From Clostridia bacterium (GTDB lineage: Bacteria > Aerophobota > Aerophobia > Aerophobales > AE-B3A): 7,759 nt of DNA. The stretch covers positions 1 through 7,759 of the forward strand of contig JAUWRC010000073.1 of NCBI GenBank assembly GCA_030610745.1. Reading direction: 5' to 3'. Both the position numbers and the translations under genes were made by a program. How positions within the stretch are numbered: the stretch's first letter is position 1; each line of letters starts with the position of its first letter. Positions 1 through 6,108 of the stretch are shown here, one piece after another. Below the pieces are notes generated by a model, which was given only the letters and a program-made list of their open reading frames with translations, was not told where the DNA came from and did not search any database.

Positions 1-1
1 T

Positions 2-1000
2 TTAGTATTTATAGGGCTTTTTTTATTATTAGTTTTGTTTATTTCCTGGATATTTCTTCCCTCCTATAATAATCTAGCTCCGGTAGATGTTGTTATCCCA
101 CGAGGAGCAGACTCTTCCAAGATCGCTAAGATTCTATTTGAGCAAAAAGTTATCAAAAAAAAATTCCTGTTTGTTTTTCTTTCTAAAATTCTTAACTGGG
201 AACAAGATCTCAAAGCTGGTAGATACGAATTTACTGCTTCCAATATGATTGGAGTTTTGCGTAAGCTAAGAGAAGGGGGAATAAAGATTTATCAAATTAC
301 TATACCTGAGGGACTTCCCGGCTGGGAGGTAGCAGAAATATTAAATGCAAAAGGTGTGGTGAAGAAGGATAGTTTCTTAGCTCTGGTAAATGATCCTCAG
401 GTTTTCAAAGAAGATTTCTCTTTTTTCCCTCTCCATAGCAGCCTGGAGGGGTATCTTTATCCTGATACTTATTATTTCACTAAAGAGGAAGACCCTCAAA
501 AAGTAGTGAGAAAATTTCTTTCTCGTTTCCAGGAAATGGTCTTGCCCATTTACGAGGAAGGAAAACTAGAGCATAGTTTTTCCTTACAAAAGATAATTAT
601 CCTGGCTTCGATTGTGGAAAAGGAAACTCATCTCTCCTCAGAGAAACCTATAATTGCTGCTGTTTTCTATAATCGTCTTCAAAAAGGATATAGGCTAGAG
701 GCAGATCCCACTGTAAATTATGCTCTGGGCAACTTTCATAAAAGGTTAACCCGTGATGAACTTAAAACACCTTCCCCTTATAATACTTATCTTCATTATG
801 GACTTCCTCCCGGCCCTATCTGTAGTCCTGGACGAGATAGTATTTATGCATCGCTGCATCCTGCTACTGTAGACTACCTTTACTTTGTGGCTAAGGGGGA
901 TGGCAGTCACAAATTCAGCAGGACTTATGAAGAGCATAAGCAAGCGATCTATAAATATCAAAAGGAAAAAAATAATGATTCTTTCACCTCAGGGAGTTGA
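2..1000 (+). CDS. mltG: Endolytic murein transglycosylase MltG (YceG-like), 5' end cut by window edge
   Basis: MltG is a membrane-anchored lytic transglycosylase that cuts nascent glycan strands in the periplasm and is thought to end peptidoglycan polymerisation. The frame is open to the first bases of the window, so the start lies upstream; a TTG at 35 is not the start because it falls inside a hydrophobic run (LVFIGLFLLLV then LFISWIFLP, bases 2-61), the single N-terminal membrane anchor. A LysM-like region follows, then the YceG catalytic core. The hallmark ASIVEKET (about bases 605-628) contains the catalytic glutamate, followed by FYNRLQKG, LEADPTVNYALG and YNTYLHYGLPPGPICSPG. The C-terminal end, with the FVAKGDGSHKFSRTYEEH motif, is intact. 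The gene ends 46 bases before aspS on the same strand, so cotranscription is likely. Family assignment is secure; only the extreme N-terminus is missing. Confidence 0.95.
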   Translation, partial: LVFIGLFLLLVLFISWIFLPSYNNLAPVDVVIPRGADSSKIAKILFEQKVIKKKFLFVFLSKILNWEQDLKAGRYEFTASNMIGVLRKLREGGIKIYQITIPEGLPGWEVAEILNAKGVVKKDSFLALVNDPQVFKEDFSFFPLHSSLEGYLYPDTYYFTKEEDPQKVVRKFLSRFQEMVLPIYEEGKLEHSFSLQKIIILASIVEKETHLSSEKPIIAAVFYNRLQKGYRLEADPTVNYALGNFHKRLTRDELKTPSPYNTYLHYGLPPGPICSPGRDSIYASLHPATVDYLYFVAKGDGSHKFSRTYEEHKQAIYKYQKEKNNDSFTSGS

Positions 1001-1046
1001 GGATATACTCCCTGGCAAAAAATTAAAATAGATAAGGATAAAGACT

Positions 1047-2825
1047 ATGCCATTGAGGCGAGATCATCTGTGTGGGGTTTTAGGTAAAAAGGACGTAGAT
1101 AAAAAAGTTGTTTTGGCTGGATGGGTAAGAAAAAGGCGAGATCATGGAGGGCTGATTTTTATCGATCTGGGAGATAAATCAGGAATAACTCAGGTGGTTT
1201 TCAATCCGGAAATAAATAAAGAGAGTCACCTCCAGGCTCGTTCTCTAAGAGAAGGGTGGGTAATTGCTGCAGCCGGAAGGGTAGAAGCAAGACCTCCTGA
1301 TTCAATAAATCCTAAGTTAAGTACGGGAGAGATAGAGGTAATGGCAGAGGATTTAGAAATTCTAAATATCTCTCAATCTCTTCCTTTCCCTATAGAAGAT
1401 GAAATAGAGACAAGTGAGGAGGTAAGGTTAAAATACAGGTATCTGGATCTACGAAGGCCAATTATGCAAAAAAATCTTAAGCTGCGTTACGAGGTAACCA
1501 AAGAAGTACGCAATTTCCTGGATAAAAAGGGATTTATGGAGATAGAAACTCCTTTTCTCACCCGCAGTACTCCAGAAGGAGCAAGGGATTACCTGGTCCC
1601 TTCTCGGGTGAACCCAGGGGAATTTTATGCCCTTCCTCAATCTCCCCAGCTTTTCAAACAACTTTTAATGGTGGCCGGTTTCGATAAATATTTCCAGATC
1701 GTCAGGTGCTTTCGGGATGAGGATCTACGAGCAGATAGACAGCCAGAACATACTCAAATAGATATAGAAGCCTCATTTATTTCTGAAGAGGATATTTACG
1801 CCCTTGTAGAGGAGATGCTGGCGAACATATTTAAAAAAATTCTGGGGATCTCGCTTCCTCTTCCTTTTCCTCGCTTCAGCTACAAGGAGGCTATAGATCG
1901 TTTCGGTATCGATAGACCTGATATTCGATTTGGATTGGAATTAAAGGATATATCAGAGTTGGCTGGCAAGACCGAGTTTGGAATTTTTCAGAAAGCTCTG
2001 GAGGAAGGAGGCCAGGTTAAGGGACTAAGACTTCCCGGAGGAACTTCTCTTTCTCGTAAGGATTTAGATGAGTTATCTCGCTGGATTACTCTTTATGGGG
2101 CGAAGGGACTGGCCTGGTTTCTTCTCACAGAAAAAGGGATAAAATCTCCTCTGGTCAAATTTATTCCTCAGAGTATTCTTTTGAAAATAATAGAATCTAT
2201 GGAAGGTGAGAAAGGAGATGCTCTTTTCTTTATAGCTGACAAAAAAGAAATAGTAGCCCAGTCTCTGGCTCATCTTCGCCTTCATCTGGCCAAGAAGTTC
2301 AATTTAATCCCTCGGGATACCTATAAGCCGGTCTGGGTAGTTGAATTTCCTCTTTTTGAGCGTGATGAGGAGGGTGAGCTGACCCCTTGCCACCATCCTT
2401 TCACCTCCCCCAAGGAAGAGGATTTGCCTTTGCTAGAAGAGGCTCCACAGAAAGTAAAAGCCCGCAGCTACGATATTGTCCTCAATGGAGAGGAGATTGG
2501 AGGGGGAAGTATCAGGATTCATAAGAGAAAGGTTCAAGAAAGGGTTTTGGAGATTTTAGGGATAGATCCAGTTAAAGCAAAAGAAAGATTTGGCTTTCTC
2601 CTTGATGCTCTCTCTTTTGGAGCTCCTCCTCATGGAGGAATTGCTTTTGGCCTGGATAGACTGGTAATGATAATAGCCGGGGCCTCATCGATAAGAGAGG
2701 TTATTCCCTTCCCTAAAACTCAAAAGGCAGTCTCTCTTCTAACTCAGGCCCCCTCCCCTGTGGATGAGGAACAACTCAAGGAGCTTCACATAAGGCTCAG
2801 GGAAGATGAGTCCCCCCCCGAGTAA
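1047..2825 (+). CDS. aspS: Aspartyl-tRNA synthetase, bacterial type, probably non-discriminating
   Basis: This cytosolic class II synthetase charges tRNA(Asp) and, if non-discriminating, also tRNA(Asn). The 592-residue length is normal for bacterial AspRS. An N-terminal OB fold (about 20-110) binds the anticodon. Class II motif 1 lies near 150-180 (METP-like IETPFLTRSTPEGARDY), motif 2 near 222-240 (FRDEDLRADRQPEHTQID), the bacterial GAD insert at about 290-400, and motif 3 near 530-550 (GGIAFGLDRLVMIIAG). His33 in RKRRDHGG matches the position that is His in characterised non-discriminating enzymes such as that of Pseudomonas aeruginosa, and Leu in the discriminating E. coli enzyme (RRRDLGS). 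The ATG is supported by AAGGA at 1034-1038, eight bases upstream. It follows mltG by 46 bases. The gene appears intact. Enzyme identity is near certain; tRNA specificity is inferred from one residue. Confidence 0.97.
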   Translation: MPLRRDHLCGVLGKKDVDKKVVLAGWVRKRRDHGGLIFIDLGDKSGITQVVFNPEINKESHLQARSLREGWVIAAAGRVEARPPDSINPKLSTGEIEVMAEDLEILNISQSLPFPIEDEIETSEEVRLKYRYLDLRRPIMQKNLKLRYEVTKEVRNFLDKKGFMEIETPFLTRSTPEGARDYLVPSRVNPGEFYALPQSPQLFKQLLMVAGFDKYFQIVRCFRDEDLRADRQPEHTQIDIEASFISEEDIYALVEEMLANIFKKILGISLPLPFPRFSYKEAIDRFGIDRPDIRFGLELKDISELAGKTEFGIFQKALEEGGQVKGLRLPGGTSLSRKDLDELSRWITLYGAKGLAWFLLTEKGIKSPLVKFIPQSILLKIIESMEGEKGDALFFIADKKEIVAQSLAHLRLHLAKKFNLIPRDTYKPVWVVEFPLFERDEEGELTPCHHPFTSPKEEDLPLLEEAPQKVKARSYDIVLNGEEIGGGSIRIHKRKVQERVLEILGIDPVKAKERFGFLLDALSFGAPPHGGIAFGLDRLVMIIAGASSIREVIPFPKTQKAVSLLTQAPSPVDEEQLKELHIRLREDESPPE

Positions 2826-2869
2826 AATCTACCTTCCGGACTTCTGTCGATCCCATTTGATAGATTTTA
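2823..2869. repeat. AT-rich inverted repeat across the aspS stop codon
   Basis: TAAAATCTA at 2823-2831 is matched exactly by its reverse complement TAGATTTTA at 2861-2869, with a 29-base loop. The left arm includes the aspS stop codon. The stem is AT-rich, the loop is long and no T-run follows, so it is not a typical intrinsic terminator. It may be a weak 3'-end structure or chance. Confidence 0.35.
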
Positions 2870-2974
2870 GAAACAATGCTATTATTATTAAAAATCATTC
2901 AATAATGATATTGTTAAACTAAAACCTTTATCATTAGGTTCTTACCAAAGGCTTCTGGGGAGAATTAAAAATTG

Positions 2975-3000
2975 AATCCTCTCTGGTAAAATTTATCCCT
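2975..3000 (+). repeat. Short fragment resembling part of aspS
   Basis: By eye, this 26-base stretch matches aspS bases 2143-2168 at 22 of 26 positions. Both translate to a similar peptide: SSLVKFIP here and KSPLVKFIP in the GAD domain of AspRS. The similarity does not clearly extend to either side. It could be the last trace of a decayed partial aspS duplication or a coincidence in AT-rich sequence. Confidence 0.3.
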
Positions 3001-3260
3001 GTCTGGTATTTGTAGGAGTGGTTAGTGAGATTGCTAAAACTCCTATTGTATTATACTGTACCCAGAGCTCTTTTTAGCTAAAACGGAAAAAGACTTGACA
3101 GGGTAGAGTTGTAGAAAACTCCAAGCATTGAGCTTTTATTTTGAAAATAATTAGTAGAGGATAATTTAAGCAAATATGGAATGGAAAAATTGGGATTGAG
3201 TTTATTCTGTTCCGTTCTGAGTTGATTTTTCCTAAAATTCCAGTAAAGTAATAATAACTA

Positions 3261-3296
3261 TTCACCGCAGAGGTAGCAAAGTACGCAGAGATGAAT
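3261..3296 (+). repeat. CGCAGAG-type dispersed repeat
   Basis: CGCAGAG occurs at 3266-3272 and again at 3284-3290, within TTCACCGCAGAGG...ACGCAGAGATGAA. This resembles the 'CACCGCAGAGRCGCAGAG' type of dispersed intergenic motif seen in many unrelated bacterial genomes, often just upstream of small accessory genes such as those for GxxExxY proteins. Here it lies about 75 bases upstream of the accessory cassette, and no GxxExxY gene follows. The resemblance is from memory and was not searched. Confidence 0.45.
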
Positions 3297-3370
3297 TAAA
3301 AAGTAACAGGTAAGTTTTGAGGATATAAATGAGGTCCAAAAGGCAATTCATGAACATAGGATAAATAAAA

Positions 3371-3844
3371 ATGCTTACTCAGTCTGAGGTAGATGCTTTA
3401 ATTGCTATACAAAAGAAACGTGCTGAAGAAAGATTATATAATTTTCCTCTGGCTGGCGACACATTGACTATTCCTATTATCTCTGTGGATGAGAAAGAAT
3501 CTTTTCTCATAGATATAAATAGAGGAAGGATTAGACTTACCAAGTGTACTTATCAGGAGCGTCACCGTGGTACAATTATTCTTGTCCGACTCGATGTTGA
3601 CGGACGACCACATACCAATCCAGAAGTTTCTTCTGTGCCACTTTCTTATCTTGTCCCATATAATGGTCAGACTGTGCAATGTCCTCATTTACATCTATAT
3701 ATAGAAGGCTTTATGGACAAGTGGGCAATGCCAGCTCCGTCTGATAAATTTCCAAGAATAATTGACCTTTATACCACCTTAGACGATTTTTTTCGTTATT
3801 GTAATGTTATTGAACTACCATTAATTCAAAGGGGGCTGTTTTGA
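3371..3844 (+). CDS. DUF6978-like protein, first gene of accessory cassette
   Basis: A 157-residue soluble protein of unknown function with no signal peptide or membrane segment. Its pattern resembles small proteins grouped as DUF6978 that commonly sit next to DUF1828/DUF1829 genes: an N-terminal LTQSEVDALIAI helix, ESFLIDINRGRI (43-54), RLDVDGRPHTNP (73-84), CPHLHLYIEGFMDKWAMP (104-121) and a C-terminal end in QRGLF. That label is from memory. His81, Cys104, His106 and His108 could form a metal site, but this is only suggested by spacing. The start is fixed by an in-frame TAA at 3362; ATG 3371 is the first start after it, with AGGA at 3358-3361 nine bases before. The gene overlaps the next by 4 bases, so the two products are probably made together and may form a complex. 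Confidence 0.85.
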   Translation: MLTQSEVDALIAIQKKRAEERLYNFPLAGDTLTIPIISVDEKESFLIDINRGRIRLTKCTYQERHRGTIILVRLDVDGRPHTNPEVSSVPLSYLVPYNGQTVQCPHLHLYIEGFMDKWAMPAPSDKFPRIIDLYTTLDDFFRYCNVIELPLIQRGLF

Positions 3845-4608
3845 TTTTAAAAGACTGTCAGGATTTGGTTAATGCTTATATCGAGTGGCTTCGCCAGAAA
3901 ATCAGTGTAGAGAATATAAATGATATTTGTGAAATTACCACTCCTTTTCTTGATCGGCATAATGACCATTTGCAAATATATGTAAAGAAATCTGATAGCG
4001 GTTTTATCTTAACCGATGATGGTTATACCATTACAGATCTTAAATTAAGTGGGTGTGAGTTTACCACAGAAAAGAGACGCCAGATGCTTCACTCTATTCT
4101 AAATGGATTTGGTGTCCGTCTTATTAAAGATGAACTTGTTGTGGGGGCAAAACCTGATAACTTTCCACAAAAGAAACATGATCTTCTTCAGGCTATACTT
4201 GCTGTGGATGACCTCTTTGTGATGGCTGCTCCAATGGTAGCGAGCCTTTTTAGAGAGGATGTAGAGAGATATCTCCGTTTAAATCAAATCCGATTTACTC
4301 CATCAGTTAAGTTTACTGGAAAGAGCGGGCTAGACCACTCTTTTGATTTTGTAATTCCATCTTCACAAACAAAACCAGAAAGGATACTCAGAGCTATTAG
4401 TAGTCCTACTCGTCAAAATATCTCATTATTAATCTTTTCATGGACAGAGATAGCGGAAGTAAGAGCACCCAATTCTACTGCTTATGGAGTTTTGAATGAT
4501 ACGGAACGACTAATAAATCCAGACCATATAAGCGCACTTGAACAATACGGCATAAAGTCTTTACTCTGGAGCCGAAGGGATGAATATGTTAGAAAACTTG
4601 CGGGATAG
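3841..4608 (+). CDS. DUF1828/DUF1829 domain protein, second gene of accessory cassette
   Basis: This 255-residue soluble protein combines an N-terminal DUF1828 region (about 30-120) with a C-terminal DUF1829 region (about 160-250). The clearest signatures are ITTPFLDRHNDHLQIYVKK, ILTDDGYTITDLKLSGCEF, LNGFGV, PMVASLFREDVE, RFTPSVKFTGKSGLDHSFDF and LLWSRRDE. No biochemical role is established to my knowledge. Related proteins occur patchily in bacteria, often beside mobile or phage-like genes. The start is TTG, sharing TTGA with the upstream stop, and AAAGGGGG at 3828-3835 provides a strong ribosome site five bases before. No in-frame ATG lies near, and the conserved N-terminal DCQDLVNAYIEWL begins at residue 5, supporting this start. 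Translational coupling to the upstream gene is likely. The frame is complete. Confidence 0.88.
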   Translation: MILKDCQDLVNAYIEWLRQKISVENINDICEITTPFLDRHNDHLQIYVKKSDSGFILTDDGYTITDLKLSGCEFTTEKRRQMLHSILNGFGVRLIKDELVVGAKPDNFPQKKHDLLQAILAVDDLFVMAAPMVASLFREDVERYLRLNQIRFTPSVKFTGKSGLDHSFDFVIPSSQTKPERILRAISSPTRQNISLLIFSWTEIAEVRAPNSTAYGVLNDTERLINPDHISALEQYGIKSLLWSRRDEYVRKLAG

Positions 4609-4620
4609 AAGGGGATAAAA

Positions 4621-5889
4621 GTGGCGAAAAACAATATGGAACAAGATAAAACCACTAAAGAGGTATCTACATGTTTTGTGCTAATGCCATTCCATAAGCC
4701 ATTTAATCAATACTACAAAGAGATCATCATGCCTGCAATCAGAGATGTTGGCATGAAACCTCTCAGGAGTGACGAGATTTATGGAGTTGTCTCGATAATG
4801 AGGGATATATGGAATGGAATTCACTCATCTAAGATTATCATTGCAGAACTAACAGGACGAAATCCCAATGTTCTATACGAGCTTGGCCTTTGCCATGCTC
4901 TTGGGAAACCAGTAATTATTATCACCCAAGCAATGGAAGATGTTCCATTCGATCTAAAATCTCTAAGATGCATCGTTTACAATACATCAGATCCTGATTG
5001 GGCAAAAAAGTTGAAAAATAATTTAATTAAAACTCTTAAGAGAGTACTATCCAACCCAGAGTCTCAAAAATATACATTTATACAGAGGACAAAAGAAAAG
5101 GCGAATGCCGTTAGTAAAGACGAACTGAAGGTTAAAGGAAGAGAACAAATTTTCAGATTTTGTCAAATCTTTTCTCCTCCGGGCATGGTGCTTATTCCCG
5201 CCGGAGAATTTCTAATGGGTTCCACTGAGGGGCTCCCGGATATGAAGCCTCTCCACAAAGTCTACCTTGATGCCTATTACATAGATAAGTATGAAGTAAC
5301 TAACGCTCAGTTTTGCAAATTTTTAAATGAGAAAGGCAATCAAGAAGAAGGTGAGACTATCTGGATAAATATAAACGATGACTGTCTCATTGAGTGCACA
5401 AATGGAAAATATCAACCCAAAGCTGGTTACGAGAATTACCCTGTTATAGAAGTTAGCTGGTATGGGGCATGTGCCTATGCCAGGTGGCGAGGCAAGCGTC
5501 TTCCCACTGAAGCTGAGTGGGAAAAAGCGGCCAGGGGAGGCCTTGTAGGGAAAAAATATCCCTGGGGAGATAGTATTGACCCTGACAAAGCTAATTATGG
5601 TGCTAATATTGGAGAAGCAACGCCTGTAGGAAGCTATCCTTCCAATGGCTACGGCCTCTATGATATGGCTGGCAATGTCTGGGAGTGGTGTTCTGATACC
5701 TATAATGAAAACTATTATTCCAAGAGTCCTCCTAGAAACCCTACGGGCTCTCCCAGAGGCTCCGTCTGGGTTAATCGCGGTGGCAGCTGGAACAGCGATG
5801 CCAGGAATTGCGGCTCAGCGGTCCGCTTCTTCAGCGTCCCCGCCTTCCGCTGTAACAATCTCGGCCTTCGCCTCGTAAGGTTATTGTAA
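4621..5889 (+). CDS. Deoxyribosyltransferase/DRHyd-like domain fused to FGE/C-type-lectin-fold domain; candidate DGR target
   Basis: Two domains can be read. Residues 17-140 resemble the nucleoside 2-deoxyribosyltransferase/DRHyd branch of nucleotide-acting Rossmann-like domains: CFVLMPF (18-24), IIIAELTGRNPNVLYELG (72-89, Glu87 the likely catalytic acid) and LCHALGKPVIII. After a charged linker (about 140-183), residues 184-422 form an FGE-sulfatase (SUMF1/PvdO) domain: GMVLIPAGEFLMGS, YPVIEVSWYGACAYARW (273-289), GKRLPTEAEWEKAARGG, GLYDMAGNVWEWC (345-357), NRGGSWNSDARNC and LGLRLVR. In the active-site pair of true FGE only the second Cys has a counterpart (Cys397; the first is Ser392), so it is probably a binding scaffold, not an oxidase. 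Its C-terminus looks like a DGR variable region. The start is GTG with AAGGGGA at 4609-4615; ATG 4636 is an alternative. It follows the DUF1828/1829 gene by 12 bases, implying one operon. No signal peptide is seen, so it is probably cytosolic. Confidence 0.88.
   Translation: MAKNNMEQDKTTKEVSTCFVLMPFHKPFNQYYKEIIMPAIRDVGMKPLRSDEIYGVVSIMRDIWNGIHSSKIIIAELTGRNPNVLYELGLCHALGKPVIIITQAMEDVPFDLKSLRCIVYNTSDPDWAKKLKNNLIKTLKRVLSNPESQKYTFIQRTKEKANAVSKDELKVKGREQIFRFCQIFSPPGMVLIPAGEFLMGSTEGLPDMKPLHKVYLDAYYIDKYEVTNAQFCKFLNEKGNQEEGETIWININDDCLIECTNGKYQPKAGYENYPVIEVSWYGACAYARWRGKRLPTEAEWEKAARGGLVGKKYPWGDSIDPDKANYGANIGEATPVGSYPSNGYGLYDMAGNVWEWCSDTYNENYYSKSPPRNPTGSPRGSVWVNRGGSWNSDARNCGSAVRFFSVPAFRCNNLGLRLVRLL
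5776..5880 (+). other. Candidate DGR variable region (VR) at 3' end of the FGE-domain gene
   Basis: The last 35 or so codons follow the scaffold typical of FGE-type DGR targets: RGGSWN..ARNC.SA.R....P..R.NNLG.RLVR. Inferred variant codons are AGC, GAT, GGC, GTC, TTC, TTC, AGC, GTC, GCC, TTC and TGT, at 5794, 5797, 5812, 5821, 5827, 5830, 5833, 5836, 5842, 5845 and 5851. All end in C or T, as expected if a template carried AAC/AAT and only A was mutated. Bases 5809-5853 contain 2 A in 45 and are about 69% G+C, in an AT-rich window. The boundaries are approximate. No template repeat, reverse transcriptase or Avd gene is visible in the window. Confidence 0.65.
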
Positions 5890-5918
5890 CTACTTACGAC
5901 TTTACTACTTTACCACTT
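5887..5918 (+). repeat. Four-copy 8-base tandem repeat (TACNACTT)
   Basis: Starting at the stop codon of the preceding gene there are four successive 8-mers: TAACTACT, TACGACTT, TACTACTT and TACCACTT. The consensus is TACNACTT. It lies directly against the candidate variable region and opens a repeat patch that runs to about 6075. Confidence 0.75.
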
Positions 5919-5922
5919 ACAT

Positions 5923-5969
5923 TGTAGCGGTGTGATTTATCAGAGAATGTAGCGGTCGGATTTATCCGA
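5923..5969 (+). repeat. Two 22-base direct repeats with 25-base period
   Basis: TGTAGCGGT..GATTTATC.GA is present at 5923-5944 and again at 5948-5969, identical at 19 of 22 positions. The second copy carries compensatory-looking changes that turn it into a palindrome (5955-5970). Confidence 0.75.
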
Positions 5970-5970
5970 C
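5955..5970. repeat. Palindrome GTCGGATTTATCCGAC
   Basis: Seven-base arms GTCGGAT (5955-5961) and ATCCGAC (5964-5970) flank a 2-base centre, part of the second direct-repeat copy. In RNA the loop would be very tight, so this may work as DNA (a protein site or mobile repeat end), if it does anything. It is too small for a sure call. Confidence 0.6.
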
Positions 5971-5972
5971 TG

Positions 5973-5995
5973 GAAAAAGTACATCGTACTTTTTC
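5973..5995. repeat. Perfect 10-bp hairpin with A and T tracts, possible weak bidirectional terminator
   Basis: GAAAAAGTAC (5973-5982) and GTACTTTTTC (5986-5995) are exact reverse complements around a 3-base loop. An A5 tract precedes and a T5 tract follows the short GTAC stem, an arrangement that could stop transcription in either direction after the accessory cassette, but the GC stem is weak. It is followed at once by GGGTGAGGGG (5996-6005), a motif that recurs twice at the right edge of the window, so a repeat-family origin is at least as likely. Confidence 0.6.
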
Positions 5996-6064
5996 GGGTG
6001 AGGGGACCGAGATACGAGATACGAACAACGAGATCGCAATACGCATCATGCACGGCGCAATACG
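5996..6064 (+). repeat. GGGTGAGGGG motif followed by degenerate CG-initial heptamer repeats
   Basis: GGGTGAGGGG (5996-6005) is followed by CGAGATA, CGAGATA, CGAACAA, CGAGAT and CGCAATA in near-7-base register from 6008. CGCAATACG occurs at 6035-6043 and again at 6056-6064. The array lies just upstream of the aminotransferase and stays open in its frame, which would give a spurious N-terminal extension if an upstream start were used. Confidence 0.65.
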
Positions 6065-6108
6065 AAATAGCCGGGCGTAGCGAGGCATATCTTGAATGGA
6101 GACAACTT

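Larger units (their letters stand above)
2826..3370. other. Long intergenic region without a convincing gene
   Basis: About 545 AT-rich bases separate aspS from the accessory cassette. No + strand frame has a plausible gene. A 63-codon minus-strand frame (3074-3265) has no recognisable domain or clear ribosome site, so it is not called. The stretch contains the inverted repeat at the aspS stop, a small CAATA/TATTG hairpin (2900-2913), a 26-base aspS-like fragment (2975-3000), and the CGCAGAG motif (3261-3296). TTGACA at 3095-3100 has no good -10 box 16-18 bases downstream, so the cassette's promoter cannot be placed with confidence. The region probably marks the junction between the housekeeping segment and inserted DNA. 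Confidence 0.6.

Noticed and set aside
35..1000. TTG at 35 as the start of mltG
   Set aside because: The frame is open upstream to base 2 and encodes the hydrophobic membrane anchor there, so the true start is outside the window.
3095..3123. TTGACA as a -35 box for the accessory cassette
   Set aside because: No TATAAT-like hexamer lies 16-18 bases downstream and the position is about 275 bases from the first gene.
3074..3265. Minus-strand 63-codon frame in the aspS-cassette gap
   Set aside because: No domain, no clear ribosome site and unremarkable hydrophobic composition in AT-rich non-coding DNA.
5645..5878. Second + strand frame inside the FGE domain
   Set aside because: It is an out-of-frame shadow made possible by the GC-rich, adenine-poor end of the real gene.
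4621..5889. Calling the protein a true sulfatase-modifying formylglycine-generating enzyme
   Set aside because: The first Cys of the active-site pair is replaced by Ser392, no sulfatase gene is near, and the C-terminus looks diversified.
5998..6108. GTG at 5998 as the start of the aminotransferase
   Set aside because: The added 37 residues are encoded by heptamer repeats and do not resemble the family; ATG 6109 has a proper ribosome site.
5890..6108. DGR template repeat next to the candidate variable region
   Set aside because: No near-copy of the GGCAGCTGG...CTCGGC scaffold was found here or elsewhere in the window on either strand by eye.
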